A stretch of DNA of 5,735 bases from Actinomycetota bacterium (GTDB lineage Bacteria > Actinomycetota > Thermoleophilia > Miltoncostaeales > Miltoncostaeaceae), in assembly GCA_005788075.1 (NCBI GenBank), contig SXZC01000057.1, forward strand, positions 1-5,735. Direction: 5' to 3'. Made by a program: the position numbers and the translations under genes. The first letter of the stretch is position 1, and every line of letters begins with the position of its first letter. The notes beneath the pieces are model-generated. The model saw nothing but the letters and a program-made list of their open reading frames with translations. It had not been told where the DNA came from and ran no database searches. Of this stretch, positions 1-5,268 are shown in pieces.

Positions 1-525
1 ATCGAGCGCCGCGCCTACCCGCCGGGCGACCACGGCCGCGGCCGGCAGAAGCAGAGCGAATACCGGGTGCAGCTGCGCGAGAAGCAGAAGGCCCGGCGCT
101 ACTACGGGATCCTTGAGGCCCAGTTCCGTCGCTACTACGAGAAGGCCAGCCGCCAGCCCGGCATCACGGGCGAGAACCTGCTGCGCCTCCTCGAGCTGCG
201 GCTCGACAACGTGGTCACCCGCCTCGGCTTCGCGGCCTCGCGCCGCCAGGGCCGCCAGCTGGTGCGCCACGGCCACATCATGGTCAACGGCAAGCGCGTG
301 GACATCCCGTCCTACCAGTGCCGTCCCGACGACATCATCACGATCAAGCCGGACTCCGGGGCCGAGCAGACCGTGCGCGGCGCCACCGAGATCGGCGCGT
401 CGGTGGCCCCGTGGCTGCAGGCCGACCACGAGTCGCTGTCCGGCAAGGTCCTCAAGGCCCCGGATCGCACCGAGATCGACACCCCGGTGCGTGAGCAGCT
501 CATCGTGGAGCTCTACTCGAAGTAA
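1..525 (+). CDS. rpsD: 30S ribosomal protein S4 (5' end cut off by window)
   Basis: S4 is a primary 16S rRNA-binding protein that nucleates assembly of the 30S body; in several bacteria it also represses its own operon. The frame is open from base 1 and ends at TAA (523-525), giving 174 visible residues. The start IERRAYPPGDHGRGR aligns with about residue 34 of E. coli S4, so some 33-35 residues lie upstream, including the segment that may or may not carry zinc-binding cysteines. Next come VQLREKQKARRYYGILEAQF and the S4 RNA-binding fold at visible residues 65-117 (RLDNVVTRLGF, RQLVRHGHIMVNGKRVDIPS, DDIITI). The C-terminus, REQLIVELYSK, is the near-invariant S4 ending. An internal GTG at 67 is not the start, because conserved S4 sequence continues upstream of it. 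rpoA and rplQ follow in the classic alpha-operon order, so rpsM and rpsK probably lie upstream. Identification is certain. Confidence 0.98.
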   Translation: MERRAYPPGDHGRGRQKQSEYRVQLREKQKARRYYGILEAQFRRYYEKASRQPGITGENLLRLLELRLDNVVTRLGFAASRRQGRQLVRHGHIMVNGKRVDIPSYQCRPDDIITIKPDSGAEQTVRGATEIGASVAPWLQADHESLSGKVLKAPDRTEIDTPVREQLIVELYSK

Positions 526-651
526 GCAGTGCACCGGGCCCGGCACGGGCGATGGCGGGGCGCCCCTGACGCGGGGGCCTCGGCCGAGGCCGTCGGACCC
601 GGTTCCGCGTTCACCACATAACCGGCCACAGGGCCGGGAGGAGCAACCCAA
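526..651. repeat. Palindrome-rich rpsD-rpoA intercistronic spacer
   Basis: This 126-bp gap has no gene. It carries three perfect self-complementary stretches: CCGGGCCCGG (534-543), GGGGCGCCCC (557-566) and the 16-mer GGCCTCGGCCGAGGCC (576-591). The last can form a 6-bp stem with a GGCC loop. A fourth structure, CCGGCC (622-627) with GGCCGG (632-637), closes a 4-nt loop directly before the rpoA ribosome-binding site. No U-tract follows any of them, so they do not look like a standard intrinsic terminator. They could act in RNA processing, attenuation or mRNA stability between rpsD and rpoA, which is inference. No convincing -35/-10 pair was found; the least GC-rich part is around 610-622. Confidence 0.6.
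639..643 (+). promoter_or_regulatory. Shine-Dalgarno of rpoA, fixes GTG start
   Basis: AGGAG lies 8 nt before GTG 652, inside the longer purine run GGGAGGAG (636-643). This supports GTG 652 over the in-frame ATG at 676 (codon 9), which has no comparable site. The first two Gs of the run are also the 3' end of the 622-637 hairpin, so folding could reduce access to the extended site. Confidence 0.8.
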
Positions 652-1587
652 GTGCTCGACATCCAGACCCCGCGCATGTCCTACGAGCCCGAGTCCGACG
701 TCTTCGGGCAGATCGAGGTCGAGCCGCTCGACCGCGGCTTCGGACACACCTTCGGCAACTCGCTTCGCCGCGTGCTGCTGTCGTCCCTCGAGGGGGCGGC
801 CGTCACGTCGATCAAGATCGACGGCGTGCAGCACGAGTTCACCACGGTGAAGGGCGTGCGCGAGGACGTCACGGACATCATCCTCAACCTGCGCGGCCTC
901 GTGTGCCGCCTCGTCGGCGAGGCCGACGAGATCGAGGTGGAGCTCAGCCGTCAGGGCCCGGGCGTGGCCACCGCCGGCGACATCGCCTGCCCGTCCGACC
1001 TGGAGATCCTCAACCCCGAGCTGGAGATCGCCAACCTCGAGGCCGGTGCCTCGCTGGACATGGTGCTCACCATCGCCCGCGGCCGCGGCTACGTGCCCGC
1101 CGAGCAGAACAAGGGCCCGGGGTCGAGCATCGGGGTCATCCCTGTGGACAGCAACTTCTCGCCCGTGCGCCGCGTGCGCTACGAGGTCGGCGCCGCCCGC
1201 GTGGGCCAGCGCACCGACTACGACAAGCTCACCCTCGAGGTGGAGACCGATGGCTCGGTGGACCCGCGCACCGCGGTGGCCCAGGCCTCGGCCATCCTCA
1301 TCGAGCGCCTGGCGATCTTCGCCGACCCCAAGGACATCCGCCTGCTGGCCGAGGAGGAGCCCGAGCCGCCGCAGCCCGGTGGCGAGATGGCCAACATCCT
1401 CATCGAGGAGCTCGAGCTGGGCGTGCGTTCCTACAACTGCCTCAAGCGCGTGGGCGTCGAGACCATCGGCGACCTGATCTCGAAGAGCGAGGACGACCTC
1501 TCGGCCATCCCGAACTTCGGCAAGAAGAGCATCGAAGAGGTCAAGGAGAACCTGGCCCGCCACGGCCTGGCGCTCCGCGACGACTGA
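652..1587 (+). CDS. rpoA: DNA-directed RNA polymerase alpha subunit
   Basis: Alpha is the assembly platform of RNA polymerase: two copies dimerise and recruit beta and beta', and the C-terminal domain contacts UP-element DNA and activators. The protein has 311 aa (E. coli 329). The N-terminal domain (about residues 1-230) carries the hallmark GFGHTFGNSLRRVLLSSLEG at 29-48; R40 aligns with E. coli R45, needed for assembly. It continues through FTTVKGVREDVTDIILNLRG and the RGRGYVPAEQNKG block. A short acidic/proline linker (EEEPEPPQPGGE) joins the C-terminal domain (about 245-311). VRSYNCLK (258-265) and NFGKKSIEE (288-296) are its DNA-binding helices; R259, N262, C263, G290 and K292 match E. 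coli R265, N268, C269, G296 and K298, so UP-element binding should be intact. The gene ends with tandem in-frame stops TGA-TAA (1585-1590). GTG start with SD AGGAG at 639-643. Confidence 0.98.
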   Translation: MLDIQTPRMSYEPESDVFGQIEVEPLDRGFGHTFGNSLRRVLLSSLEGAAVTSIKIDGVQHEFTTVKGVREDVTDIILNLRGLVCRLVGEADEIEVELSRQGPGVATAGDIACPSDLEILNPELEIANLEAGASLDMVLTIARGRGYVPAEQNKGPGSSIGVIPVDSNFSPVRRVRYEVGAARVGQRTDYDKLTLEVETDGSVDPRTAVAQASAILIERLAIFADPKDIRLLAEEEPEPPQPGGEMANILIEELELGVRSYNCLKRVGVETIGDLISKSEDDLSAIPNFGKKSIEEVKENLARHGLALRDD

Positions 1588-1617
1588 TAACGACCGAACC
1601 GTCAACCGGAGACACCA

Positions 1618-2007
1618 ATGCGACACCGCAGGCGCGGCCCCAAGCTCAATCGTGACAGTGCACATCGCAAGTCGATGGCGGCCAACATGGCCGTTGCGCT
1701 GCTCGAGCACGGGCGCATCCAGACCACCGAGGCCAAGGCCCGACTCGCCCGGCAGACGGCCGAGCGCGCCATCACCCTCGGCAAGCAGGGCACCCTGCAC
1801 GCACGTCGCCAGGCCATCGCGCTGCTGCGCAACAAGCCGATCACCTATCGGCTGTTCGACGACATCGCCCCGGTGTTCAAGGATGTCCCGGGTGGCTACA
1901 CGCGCGTGACCAAGCTGGGCCCCCGCCAGGGCGACGCCGCACCGATGGTGCTGCTCGAGCTCTCGCGCGAGGTCCCCGCGGCCTCCACCACGTCCACCGC
2001 CGCCTAG
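1618..2007 (+). CDS. rplQ: 50S ribosomal protein L17
   Basis: L17 is a structural protein of the large ribosomal subunit near the peptide exit region. This 129-aa protein begins MRHRRRGPKLNRDSAHRKSM, the standard L17 start, and continues with NMAVALLEHGRIQTTEAKA, a LFDDIAPVFKDVPGGYTRV segment and the terminal core GPRQGDAAPMVLLEL. A short low-complexity Ala/Ser/Thr tail (about residues 119-129) follows the core, a variable feature of the family. The ATG at 1618 has GGAG (1608-1611) 6 nt upstream. The gap from the rpoA stop is 30 bp, so the two are almost certainly co-transcribed. The stop is TAG at 2005-2007. Nothing is missing or unusual. Confidence 0.98.
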   Translation: MRHRRRGPKLNRDSAHRKSMAANMAVALLEHGRIQTTEAKARLARQTAERAITLGKQGTLHARRQAIALLRNKPITYRLFDDIAPVFKDVPGGYTRVTKLGPRQGDAAPMVLLELSREVPAASTTSTAA

Positions 2008-2016
2008 CGGCAGTCC

Positions 2017-2021
2017 AGGAG
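2017..2021 (+). promoter_or_regulatory. Shine-Dalgarno of the secreted-protein gene
   Basis: AGGAG sits 6 nt before GTG 2028 in the 20-bp gap after rplQ. It is one of the best-matching ribosome sites in the window. It argues that the following 244-codon frame is a translated gene and that GTG 2028, rather than the internal ATG at 2064 (codon 13, inside the signal peptide), is the start. Confidence 0.75.
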
Positions 2022-2027
2022 CACCTC

Positions 2028-2762
2028 GTGAATCGCTTCCGCACCCTCCTTGCCGCCGGCGCCATGATCTCCCTCGGGGGCATCGCCCTCGGCGCGTCGC
2101 AGGCCACGGCCGTGATGGCCGCCAACCAGACGCAGATCAACGGCATCGTCAACGCCGTGAACGCCTGGACCACCCAGACGCAGGGCTACACCTACGCCGA
2201 CTACACGGTGCAGAACATCGCCATCTCGTCGGTGAACACCGCGTTCGCGCGTGCCCAGATCGTGCCGACCACGAAGTACGTCGGCATCATCCCGGCGCAG
2301 TGGACCGTGCTCACCGGATCCGGTGCCAGCTGGACCGTGGTGGATGGCGGCGTGAACTTCTGCGACAACTCGTCCAGCATCCCGCCGGCCGTCGAGAATG
2401 ACCTCTTCCCGGGCGGCGCGCAGTGCGCCCCCACCAGCACGAAGGCCACCATCGCCTCGGCGAGCAACGGCCTCTACCGCCTGGTGGTGCAGGCCCAGCG
2501 TCGCAGCAAGACCAGCAACCAGGCCAGCGTGTACGTGAGCCTCCAGCAGACCAACGGCGTGAAGGTGACCGAGCGCCGCCTGGGCGCCACCAACGGCTGG
2601 AGCTGGGCCACGGTGACCAAGCCGGGCAGCGCCTACGCCACGCTGAACATGACCAACCAGTGGGGCTCGGCCCAGGTGCTGAAGTCGGCCAACGCCCTCT
2701 ACAGCGTGTACGGCTTCCGGGCCAGCTCGTTCGGGCTGACCCCCGCCGGCGCCTTCCAGTAG
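2028..2762 (+). CDS. Secreted protein of unknown function
   Basis: No function is assigned. The 244-aa product starts MNRFRTLLAAGAMISLGGIA: a short basic N-terminus, a hydrophobic core (about 7-23) and AxA-like cleavage options after A28 (ATA) or A31 (VMA), i.e. a Sec signal peptide. There is no later membrane segment, lipobox or LPXTG motif, so the mature protein is probably released outside the membrane. Residues 35-135 read as a helix then strands (YTVQNIAISSVNTAFARAQI, QWTVLTGSGASWTVVDGG) with C112 and C133 flanking PPAVENDLF. From memory this resembles a small uncharacterised domain common in actinobacterial exported proteins, possibly NTF2/cystatin-like (inference). Residues 136-244 look strand-rich (YRLVVQAQRR, ASVYVSLQQ, NGWSWATVTKPGSAYATLNM), are Ser/Thr/Asn-rich and are unrecognised. 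An SD AGGAG, tight placement between rplQ (20 bp) and truA (11 bp), and GC-rich third positions support a real gene. Most likely it is co-expressed with the alpha operon. Confidence 0.85.
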   Translation: MNRFRTLLAAGAMISLGGIALGASQATAVMAANQTQINGIVNAVNAWTTQTQGYTYADYTVQNIAISSVNTAFARAQIVPTTKYVGIIPAQWTVLTGSGASWTVVDGGVNFCDNSSSIPPAVENDLFPGGAQCAPTSTKATIASASNGLYRLVVQAQRRSKTSNQASVYVSLQQTNGVKVTERRLGATNGWSWATVTKPGSAYATLNMTNQWGSAQVLKSANALYSVYGFRASSFGLTPAGAFQ

Positions 2763-2773
2763 GCCCATTGCTC

Positions 2774-3550
2774 ATGCCCGCGCTTCGACTCGACATCGAG
2801 TACGACGGCGCGGGCTACGCGGGCTGGGCCGAGCAGCCCGGTCGCAGGACAATCGAGGGCGTCCTTCGGGACGCCCTCGAGGTCGTTCTGGGGCGAAGGC
2901 CCGAGGTGCGCGTGGCCGGTCGCACCGATGCCGGCGTGCACGCCACCGGGCAGGTGGTGAGCCTCGCGGTGCCCGCGGGCATGGATGCGCCGCAGCGGGC
3001 TGCGGCCGCCGACCCCGACCGCCTGCGGCGCTCGCTCAACGGCCTGCTGCCGGATGACGTCGCGGTGCGCGCGGCGTCCACGGCGCCCGAGGGGTTCGAT
3101 GCGCGCACGGACGCCCTCAGCCGCGCCTACGACTACCGCATCCTCATCGGCCCGCCATCACCCCTGCGCCGGGCCCGCACCCTGCGCCACACGGGTCCCC
3201 CGCTCGACCACGCGGCGCTCGACGCCTGCGCCGCCGCCACGGTGGGGCAGCACCACTTCACGGCGTTCACCCCCACAGAGACCCAGCACGTGTTCTTCGA
3301 CCGCACCGTGCTCGAGTGCGCGTGGCGCGAGGGAGGGGATGCCGGCGACGAGCTGATCCTGCGCATCGAGGCCGACGCCTTCCTGCGCCACATGGTGCGC
3401 GTGGTGGTGGGCACCATGCTCGAGGTCGGCCGCGGGGTGCGCGACCTCGACTCCTACGTCGCCCTGCTCGATGGCGCTCCGCGCTCCGCTGCCGGACCCA
3501 CGGCTCCGCCGCATGCCCTCACGCTGGTCGCGGTGCGCTACCCCGGGTAG
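2774..3550 (+). CDS. truA: tRNA pseudouridine(38-40) synthase TruA
   Basis: TruA converts uridines 38, 39 and 40 in the tRNA anticodon arm to pseudouridine, which aids decoding and frame maintenance. The product has 258 aa, normal for the family. It opens MPALRLDIEYDGAGYAGWAE, then TIEG (26-29) and the catalytic motif AGRTDAGVHA with nucleophile D52. Further family motifs are RAYDYRI with R117, Y119 and Y121, HHFTAF, and the C-terminal FLRHMVRVVVGTMLEVGRG from F203. W18 is followed by Ala where many homologues have Gln. ATG 2774 fits the conserved N-terminus and lies 11 bp after the upstream stop. The only SD-like sequence is the weak GTAGG across that stop (2759-2763), so translation may depend on coupling. 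The frame stays open far upstream of 2774, but that part is antisense-like shadow of the secreted-protein gene. truA often lies just after rplQ; here one gene intervenes. A perfect hairpin sits inside codons 27-36. Confidence 0.97.
   Translation: MPALRLDIEYDGAGYAGWAEQPGRRTIEGVLRDALEVVLGRRPEVRVAGRTDAGVHATGQVVSLAVPAGMDAPQRAAAADPDRLRRSLNGLLPDDVAVRAASTAPEGFDARTDALSRAYDYRILIGPPSPLRRARTLRHTGPPLDHAALDACAAATVGQHHFTAFTPTETQHVFFDRTVLECAWREGGDAGDELILRIEADAFLRHMVRVVVGTMLEVGRGVRDLDSYVALLDGAPRSAAGPTAPPHALTLVAVRYPG
2853..2880 (+). other. Perfect 12-bp stem with UUCG tetraloop inside truA
   Basis: TCGAGGGCGTCC (2853-2864) and GGACGCCCTCGA (2869-2880) are exact reverse complements around TTCG (2865-2868). 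In RNA this gives an uninterrupted 12-bp stem closed by C(UUCG)G, an exceptionally stable tetraloop. It lies 79 nt into truA and encodes residues I27 to E36, which include family-conserved positions, so part of the symmetry may be imposed by the protein. No U-tract follows (GGTCGTTCTGG), so simple intrinsic termination is unlikely. Confidence 0.7.
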
Positions 3551-3552
3551 AC

Positions 3553-3597
3553 GCGACGACGGTCCGGGGTCGTTGCTGCGCAACAGCCGGTCGTCGC
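3553..3597. other. Two-part hairpin just after the truA stop
   Basis: GCGACGAC (3553-3560) pairs with GTCGTCGC (3590-3597), and the intervening loop contains a second hairpin, GTTGC (3572-3576) with GCAAC (3580-3584) around TGC. It begins two bases after the truA TAG (3548-3550). The position suits a 3'-end structure for the truA transcript, perhaps a terminator or processing block, but there is no T-run downstream. The overlapping hairpin TCGCC (3594-3598) / GGCGA (3601-3605) would compete with it. Confidence 0.4.
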
Positions 3598-3602
3598 CTT
3601 GG

Positions 3603-3713
3603 CGAGGCCCGGGGGTGTTCCCTTCGGTCGCCAGGGCAGCGCATGCGACCCGGGCTTCGCCCGGGAGGGCGCGGCGGCACTGGTCTTTCCTCCGGGAACA
3701 CCCCCGGGCCTCG
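3603..3713. repeat. 111-bp element with perfect 20-bp inverted repeats
   Basis: The arms CGAGGCCCGGGGGTGTTCCC (3603-3622) and its exact reverse complement (3694-3713) enclose 71 bp. Inside is a second perfect stem, CCCGGGC (3649-3655) / GCCCGGG (3659-3665) with a TTC loop. Between them, CCAG (3631-3634) can pair with CTGG (3680-3683) and two further GC/GC pairs follow, so the whole element can fold as one long imperfect stem-loop in RNA or as a cruciform. No reading frame with recognisable protein features spans it. No target-site duplication is visible at the edges (CTTGG versus TCCCT), so a transposon-like insertion is not shown. It could be a strong transcription boundary for truA, a dispersed palindromic repeat of this genome, or a structured RNA. 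Confidence 0.65.
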
Positions 3714-3797
3714 TCCCTGCGGTCGGCCTGCGGTGGGGCAGGTAACAACTCCATCTCCCGCGGTCCCGCAGCGAGAAGGACACTCCGGCAGCGGGAC

Positions 3798-3803
3798 TAC
3801 GAT
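3798..3803 (+). promoter_or_regulatory. Possible -10 element (TACGAT) for surE
   Basis: TACGAT fits the TANNNT pattern of actinobacterial housekeeping promoters and ends 9 nt before GTG 3813. A transcript starting 7 nt or so downstream of the hexamer would begin at or near the start codon, making it leaderless or nearly so. Consistent with this, no convincing SD sits before GTG 3813; the only purine-rich run, AGAAGGA (3774-3780), is over 30 nt away. No clear -35 box is seen. This is a short-motif match and therefore tentative. Confidence 0.3.
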
Positions 3804-3812
3804 TCGGGATCG

Positions 3813-4619
3813 GTGAGGATCCTCGTGACCAACGACGACGGCGTGCAGGCGCCGGGCATCCTCGCCCTGCGGCAGGCGGTTGATCACCTCGGCGATGTGT
3901 TCGTGATCGCGCCCGATGCCAACCGCAGCGCGATCGCCCGCGGCATCACCATCCACGACCCCCTCGTGGTGGACGACGTCGAGATGGCCGACGGGCACCC
4001 GGCCCACGCGGTGAGCGGCACTCCGGTCGACTGCGTGCGACTCGGGGTACTCGGGCTCATCGGGGATCCGCCCGACGTGGTGCTGAGCGGCGCCAACCTG
4101 GGCCTCAACCTCGGCGACGATGTCACCTACTCCGGCACCGTGGCCGCGGCGCTCGAGGGCGTGATGCTCGGGCTGCCCGCCATCGCGGTGAGCCAGGACG
4201 CCCTCGGCGGGGGCAGCGGGCCCGGGCTCGACTACGACTTCTCCGCCGCCGCCGCGTTCGCCGCCAAGCTCGTGCCGCTCGCCTGCGAGGAGCGCTTTCC
4301 GCGCCACGTGATCTTCAACGTCAACGGGCCGGGCGTGCCGCCCGGCGAGCTCGCGGGGGCGAAGGTGACGCGCCTCGGCCGACGCGTGTACGACGACTCC
4401 CTGGTGCTCGAGGGCACGCAGGGGTCGGCACGACACTTCCGCATCTACGGCGAGCCCATGAGCCACGACAAGCAGCCCGGCACCGACCTGTCGGCCATCG
4501 ACGACAACTTCCTGTCGGTCACCCCCCTGCACTTCGACCTCACCGACCTCGAGGGCATGGACCGCATGGCCCGGTGGGAGCTCGACGCGCTGCTGCAGTC
4601 GGTGGCAGGGGTCTCGTAG
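3813..4619 (+). CDS. surE: 5'/3'-nucleotidase SurE
   Basis: SurE is a divalent-metal-dependent phosphatase that dephosphorylates 5'- and 3'-nucleoside monophosphates, some acting on short polyphosphate, and is linked to stationary-phase survival. The 268-aa product starts MRILVTNDDGVQAPGI. Metal ligands are in place: D8 and D9 in TNDDG, S39 in PDANRSA, and N95 in SGANLGLNLGDDVTYSGTV, the same numbering as I recall for Thermotoga SurE. PDANRSAIARG replaces the more usual PDRERSG-type loop but keeps the serine. The C-terminal TDLSAIDDNFLSVTPLHFDL matches the family oligomerisation/C-terminal region. GTG 3813 is chosen because it places the family N-terminus exactly. The frame is open further upstream, but that part (from 3471) overlaps the end of truA and the inverted repeat, and shows no homology. 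It is the first gene after a 262-bp gap, and the HAD gene follows 4 nt downstream. Confidence 0.97.
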   Translation: MRILVTNDDGVQAPGILALRQAVDHLGDVFVIAPDANRSAIARGITIHDPLVVDDVEMADGHPAHAVSGTPVDCVRLGVLGLIGDPPDVVLSGANLGLNLGDDVTYSGTVAAALEGVMLGLPAIAVSQDALGGGSGPGLDYDFSAAAAFAAKLVPLACEERFPRHVIFNVNGPGVPPGELAGAKVTRLGRRVYDDSLVLEGTQGSARHFRIYGEPMSHDKQPGTDLSAIDDNFLSVTPLHFDLTDLEGMDRMARWELDALLQSVAGVS

Positions 4620-4623
4620 TCCG

Positions 4624-4640
4624 GTGCCGCGCTTCGGCAC
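4624..4640 (+). other. Small hairpin sequestering the HAD start codon
   Basis: GTGCCG (4624-4629), whose first three bases are the start codon, pairs with CGGCAC (4635-4640) around a CGCTT loop, a 6-bp GC-rich stem. The surE stop is only 4 nt upstream, so a ribosome terminating on surE would open the stem. This would favour translation of the HAD gene by coupling. A stem this short can arise by chance in GC-rich DNA. Confidence 0.4.
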
Positions 4641-5268
4641 GGTGCTCTTCGACCTGGACGGCACGGTGGTGGACACCCGTGAGCTCATCCGGCAGTCCCA
4701 CCGCCATGCGGTGACCAGCGTGCTGGGCCGCGACATGCCCGATGACGAGCTGCTGGCAAACGTCGGCCGCCCGCTCTTCGAGCAGATGGCGGCGTTCGAC
4801 GCTGACCGGGCGCAGGATCTGCTCGAGGCCCAGCGGGCGTGGAACCACGCACATACTGCCGAACTCATCCGGCCATATCCGGGCGTGGGAGAGATGCTCG
4901 CGGGCCTGAAGGCCGCCGGCTGCCACACCGGGGTGGTCACGTCCAAGTCGGGGCCCACCGTGCAGATGGCCTTCGACGCCCTGCCCGAGGTGGCCGAGCA
5001 CATCGACGTGCTCGTGGCCGTGGAGGACACCCCCGTGCACAAGCCGGGGCCCGATCCGGTGCTGCTCGCCCTGGACCGCCTGGCCGCCGAGGCCGCGGAC
5101 GCCTGCTACGTGGGCGACGCCCCCTTCGATGTCGCGGCGGGGCGCGCGGCGGGCGTCACCACCGTGGGCGTCACCTGGGGCTTCTTCCCGCGCGATGCCG
5201 TCGCCGATGCAGACGTGGTGATCGACGAGGTGGCCGCGCTCGAGGCCTATCTGATGGGCGCCGCATGA
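4624..5268 (+). CDS. HAD-superfamily hydrolase, phosphoglycolate phosphatase-like
   Basis: This is a haloacid dehalogenase-type phosphatase, probably acting on a small phosphorylated metabolite; phosphoglycolate, pyrophosphate or a nucleotide are possible and the sequence does not decide. The 214-aa protein has all four HAD motifs: FDLDGTVVDT with nucleophile D10 and acid/base D12; TSKSG with T106/S107; K140 in VHKPGPDP; and VGDAPFDVAAGRAAG with D165 and D169. Residues about 16-85 form a helical C1 cap (subfamily IA), followed by PYPGVGEMLAGLKAAG, typical of the Gph/PpaX group. GTG 4624 is only 4 nt after the surE stop and has no clear SD, so translation is probably coupled to surE. The start codon is in the 5' arm of a small hairpin (4624-4640). 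The stop TGA overlaps the ATG of ligA. HAD fold is certain; substrate is unknown. Confidence 0.93.
   Translation: MPRFGTVLFDLDGTVVDTRELIRQSHRHAVTSVLGRDMPDDELLANVGRPLFEQMAAFDADRAQDLLEAQRAWNHAHTAELIRPYPGVGEMLAGLKAAGCHTGVVTSKSGPTVQMAFDALPEVAEHIDVLVAVEDTPVHKPGPDPVLLALDRLAAEAADACYVGDAPFDVAAGRAAGVTTVGVTWGFFPRDAVADADVVIDEVAALEAYLMGAA

Noticed and set aside
676..678. ATG at codon 9 as the rpoA start
   Set aside because: The AGGAG site at 639-643 is correctly spaced for GTG 652 and no ribosome site precedes 676.
113..850. Long + strand frame spanning the end of rpsD, the spacer and the start of rpoA
   Set aside because: The product is Ser/Arg/Pro/Ala-rich with no motif and is out of frame with two certain genes.
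903..1655. Long + strand frame inside rpoA
   Set aside because: It is an out-of-frame shadow rich in Arg/Gly/Pro/His, overlapping conserved RpoA domains.
2004..2768. 254-codon minus-strand frame opposite the secreted-protein gene
   Set aside because: It is slightly longer than the + strand gene, but its product is Gly/His/Ala/Arg-rich with no motif. The + frame has an SD, a signal peptide and operon-like spacing.
2423..2773. Upstream in-frame extension of truA
   Set aside because: It overlaps the secreted-protein gene in another frame and encodes low-complexity Arg/Gln/Pro sequence. TruA homology starts at ATG 2774.
3603..3713. Insertion sequence or MITE
   Set aside because: There is no transposase, no flanking target duplication, and the arms enclose only 71 bp. 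A structural or dispersed-repeat reading is safer without genome-wide copies.
3471..3812. Upstream in-frame extension of surE
   Set aside because: It would begin inside truA and translate the inverted-repeat element. The SurE family starts precisely at MRILVTNDDG, encoded from GTG 3813.
3551..3812. tRNA, CRISPR or riboswitch in the truA-surE gap
   Set aside because: No tRNA cloverleaf or T-loop consensus, no regularly spaced repeats and no riboswitch core that I recognise.
3519..5042. 507-codon open frame on the minus strand across surE and the HAD gene
   Set aside because: It runs antisense to two genes with complete catalytic motifs. Its product is His/Arg/Gly/Val-rich without recognisable domains, a typical shadow of GC-rich coding DNA.
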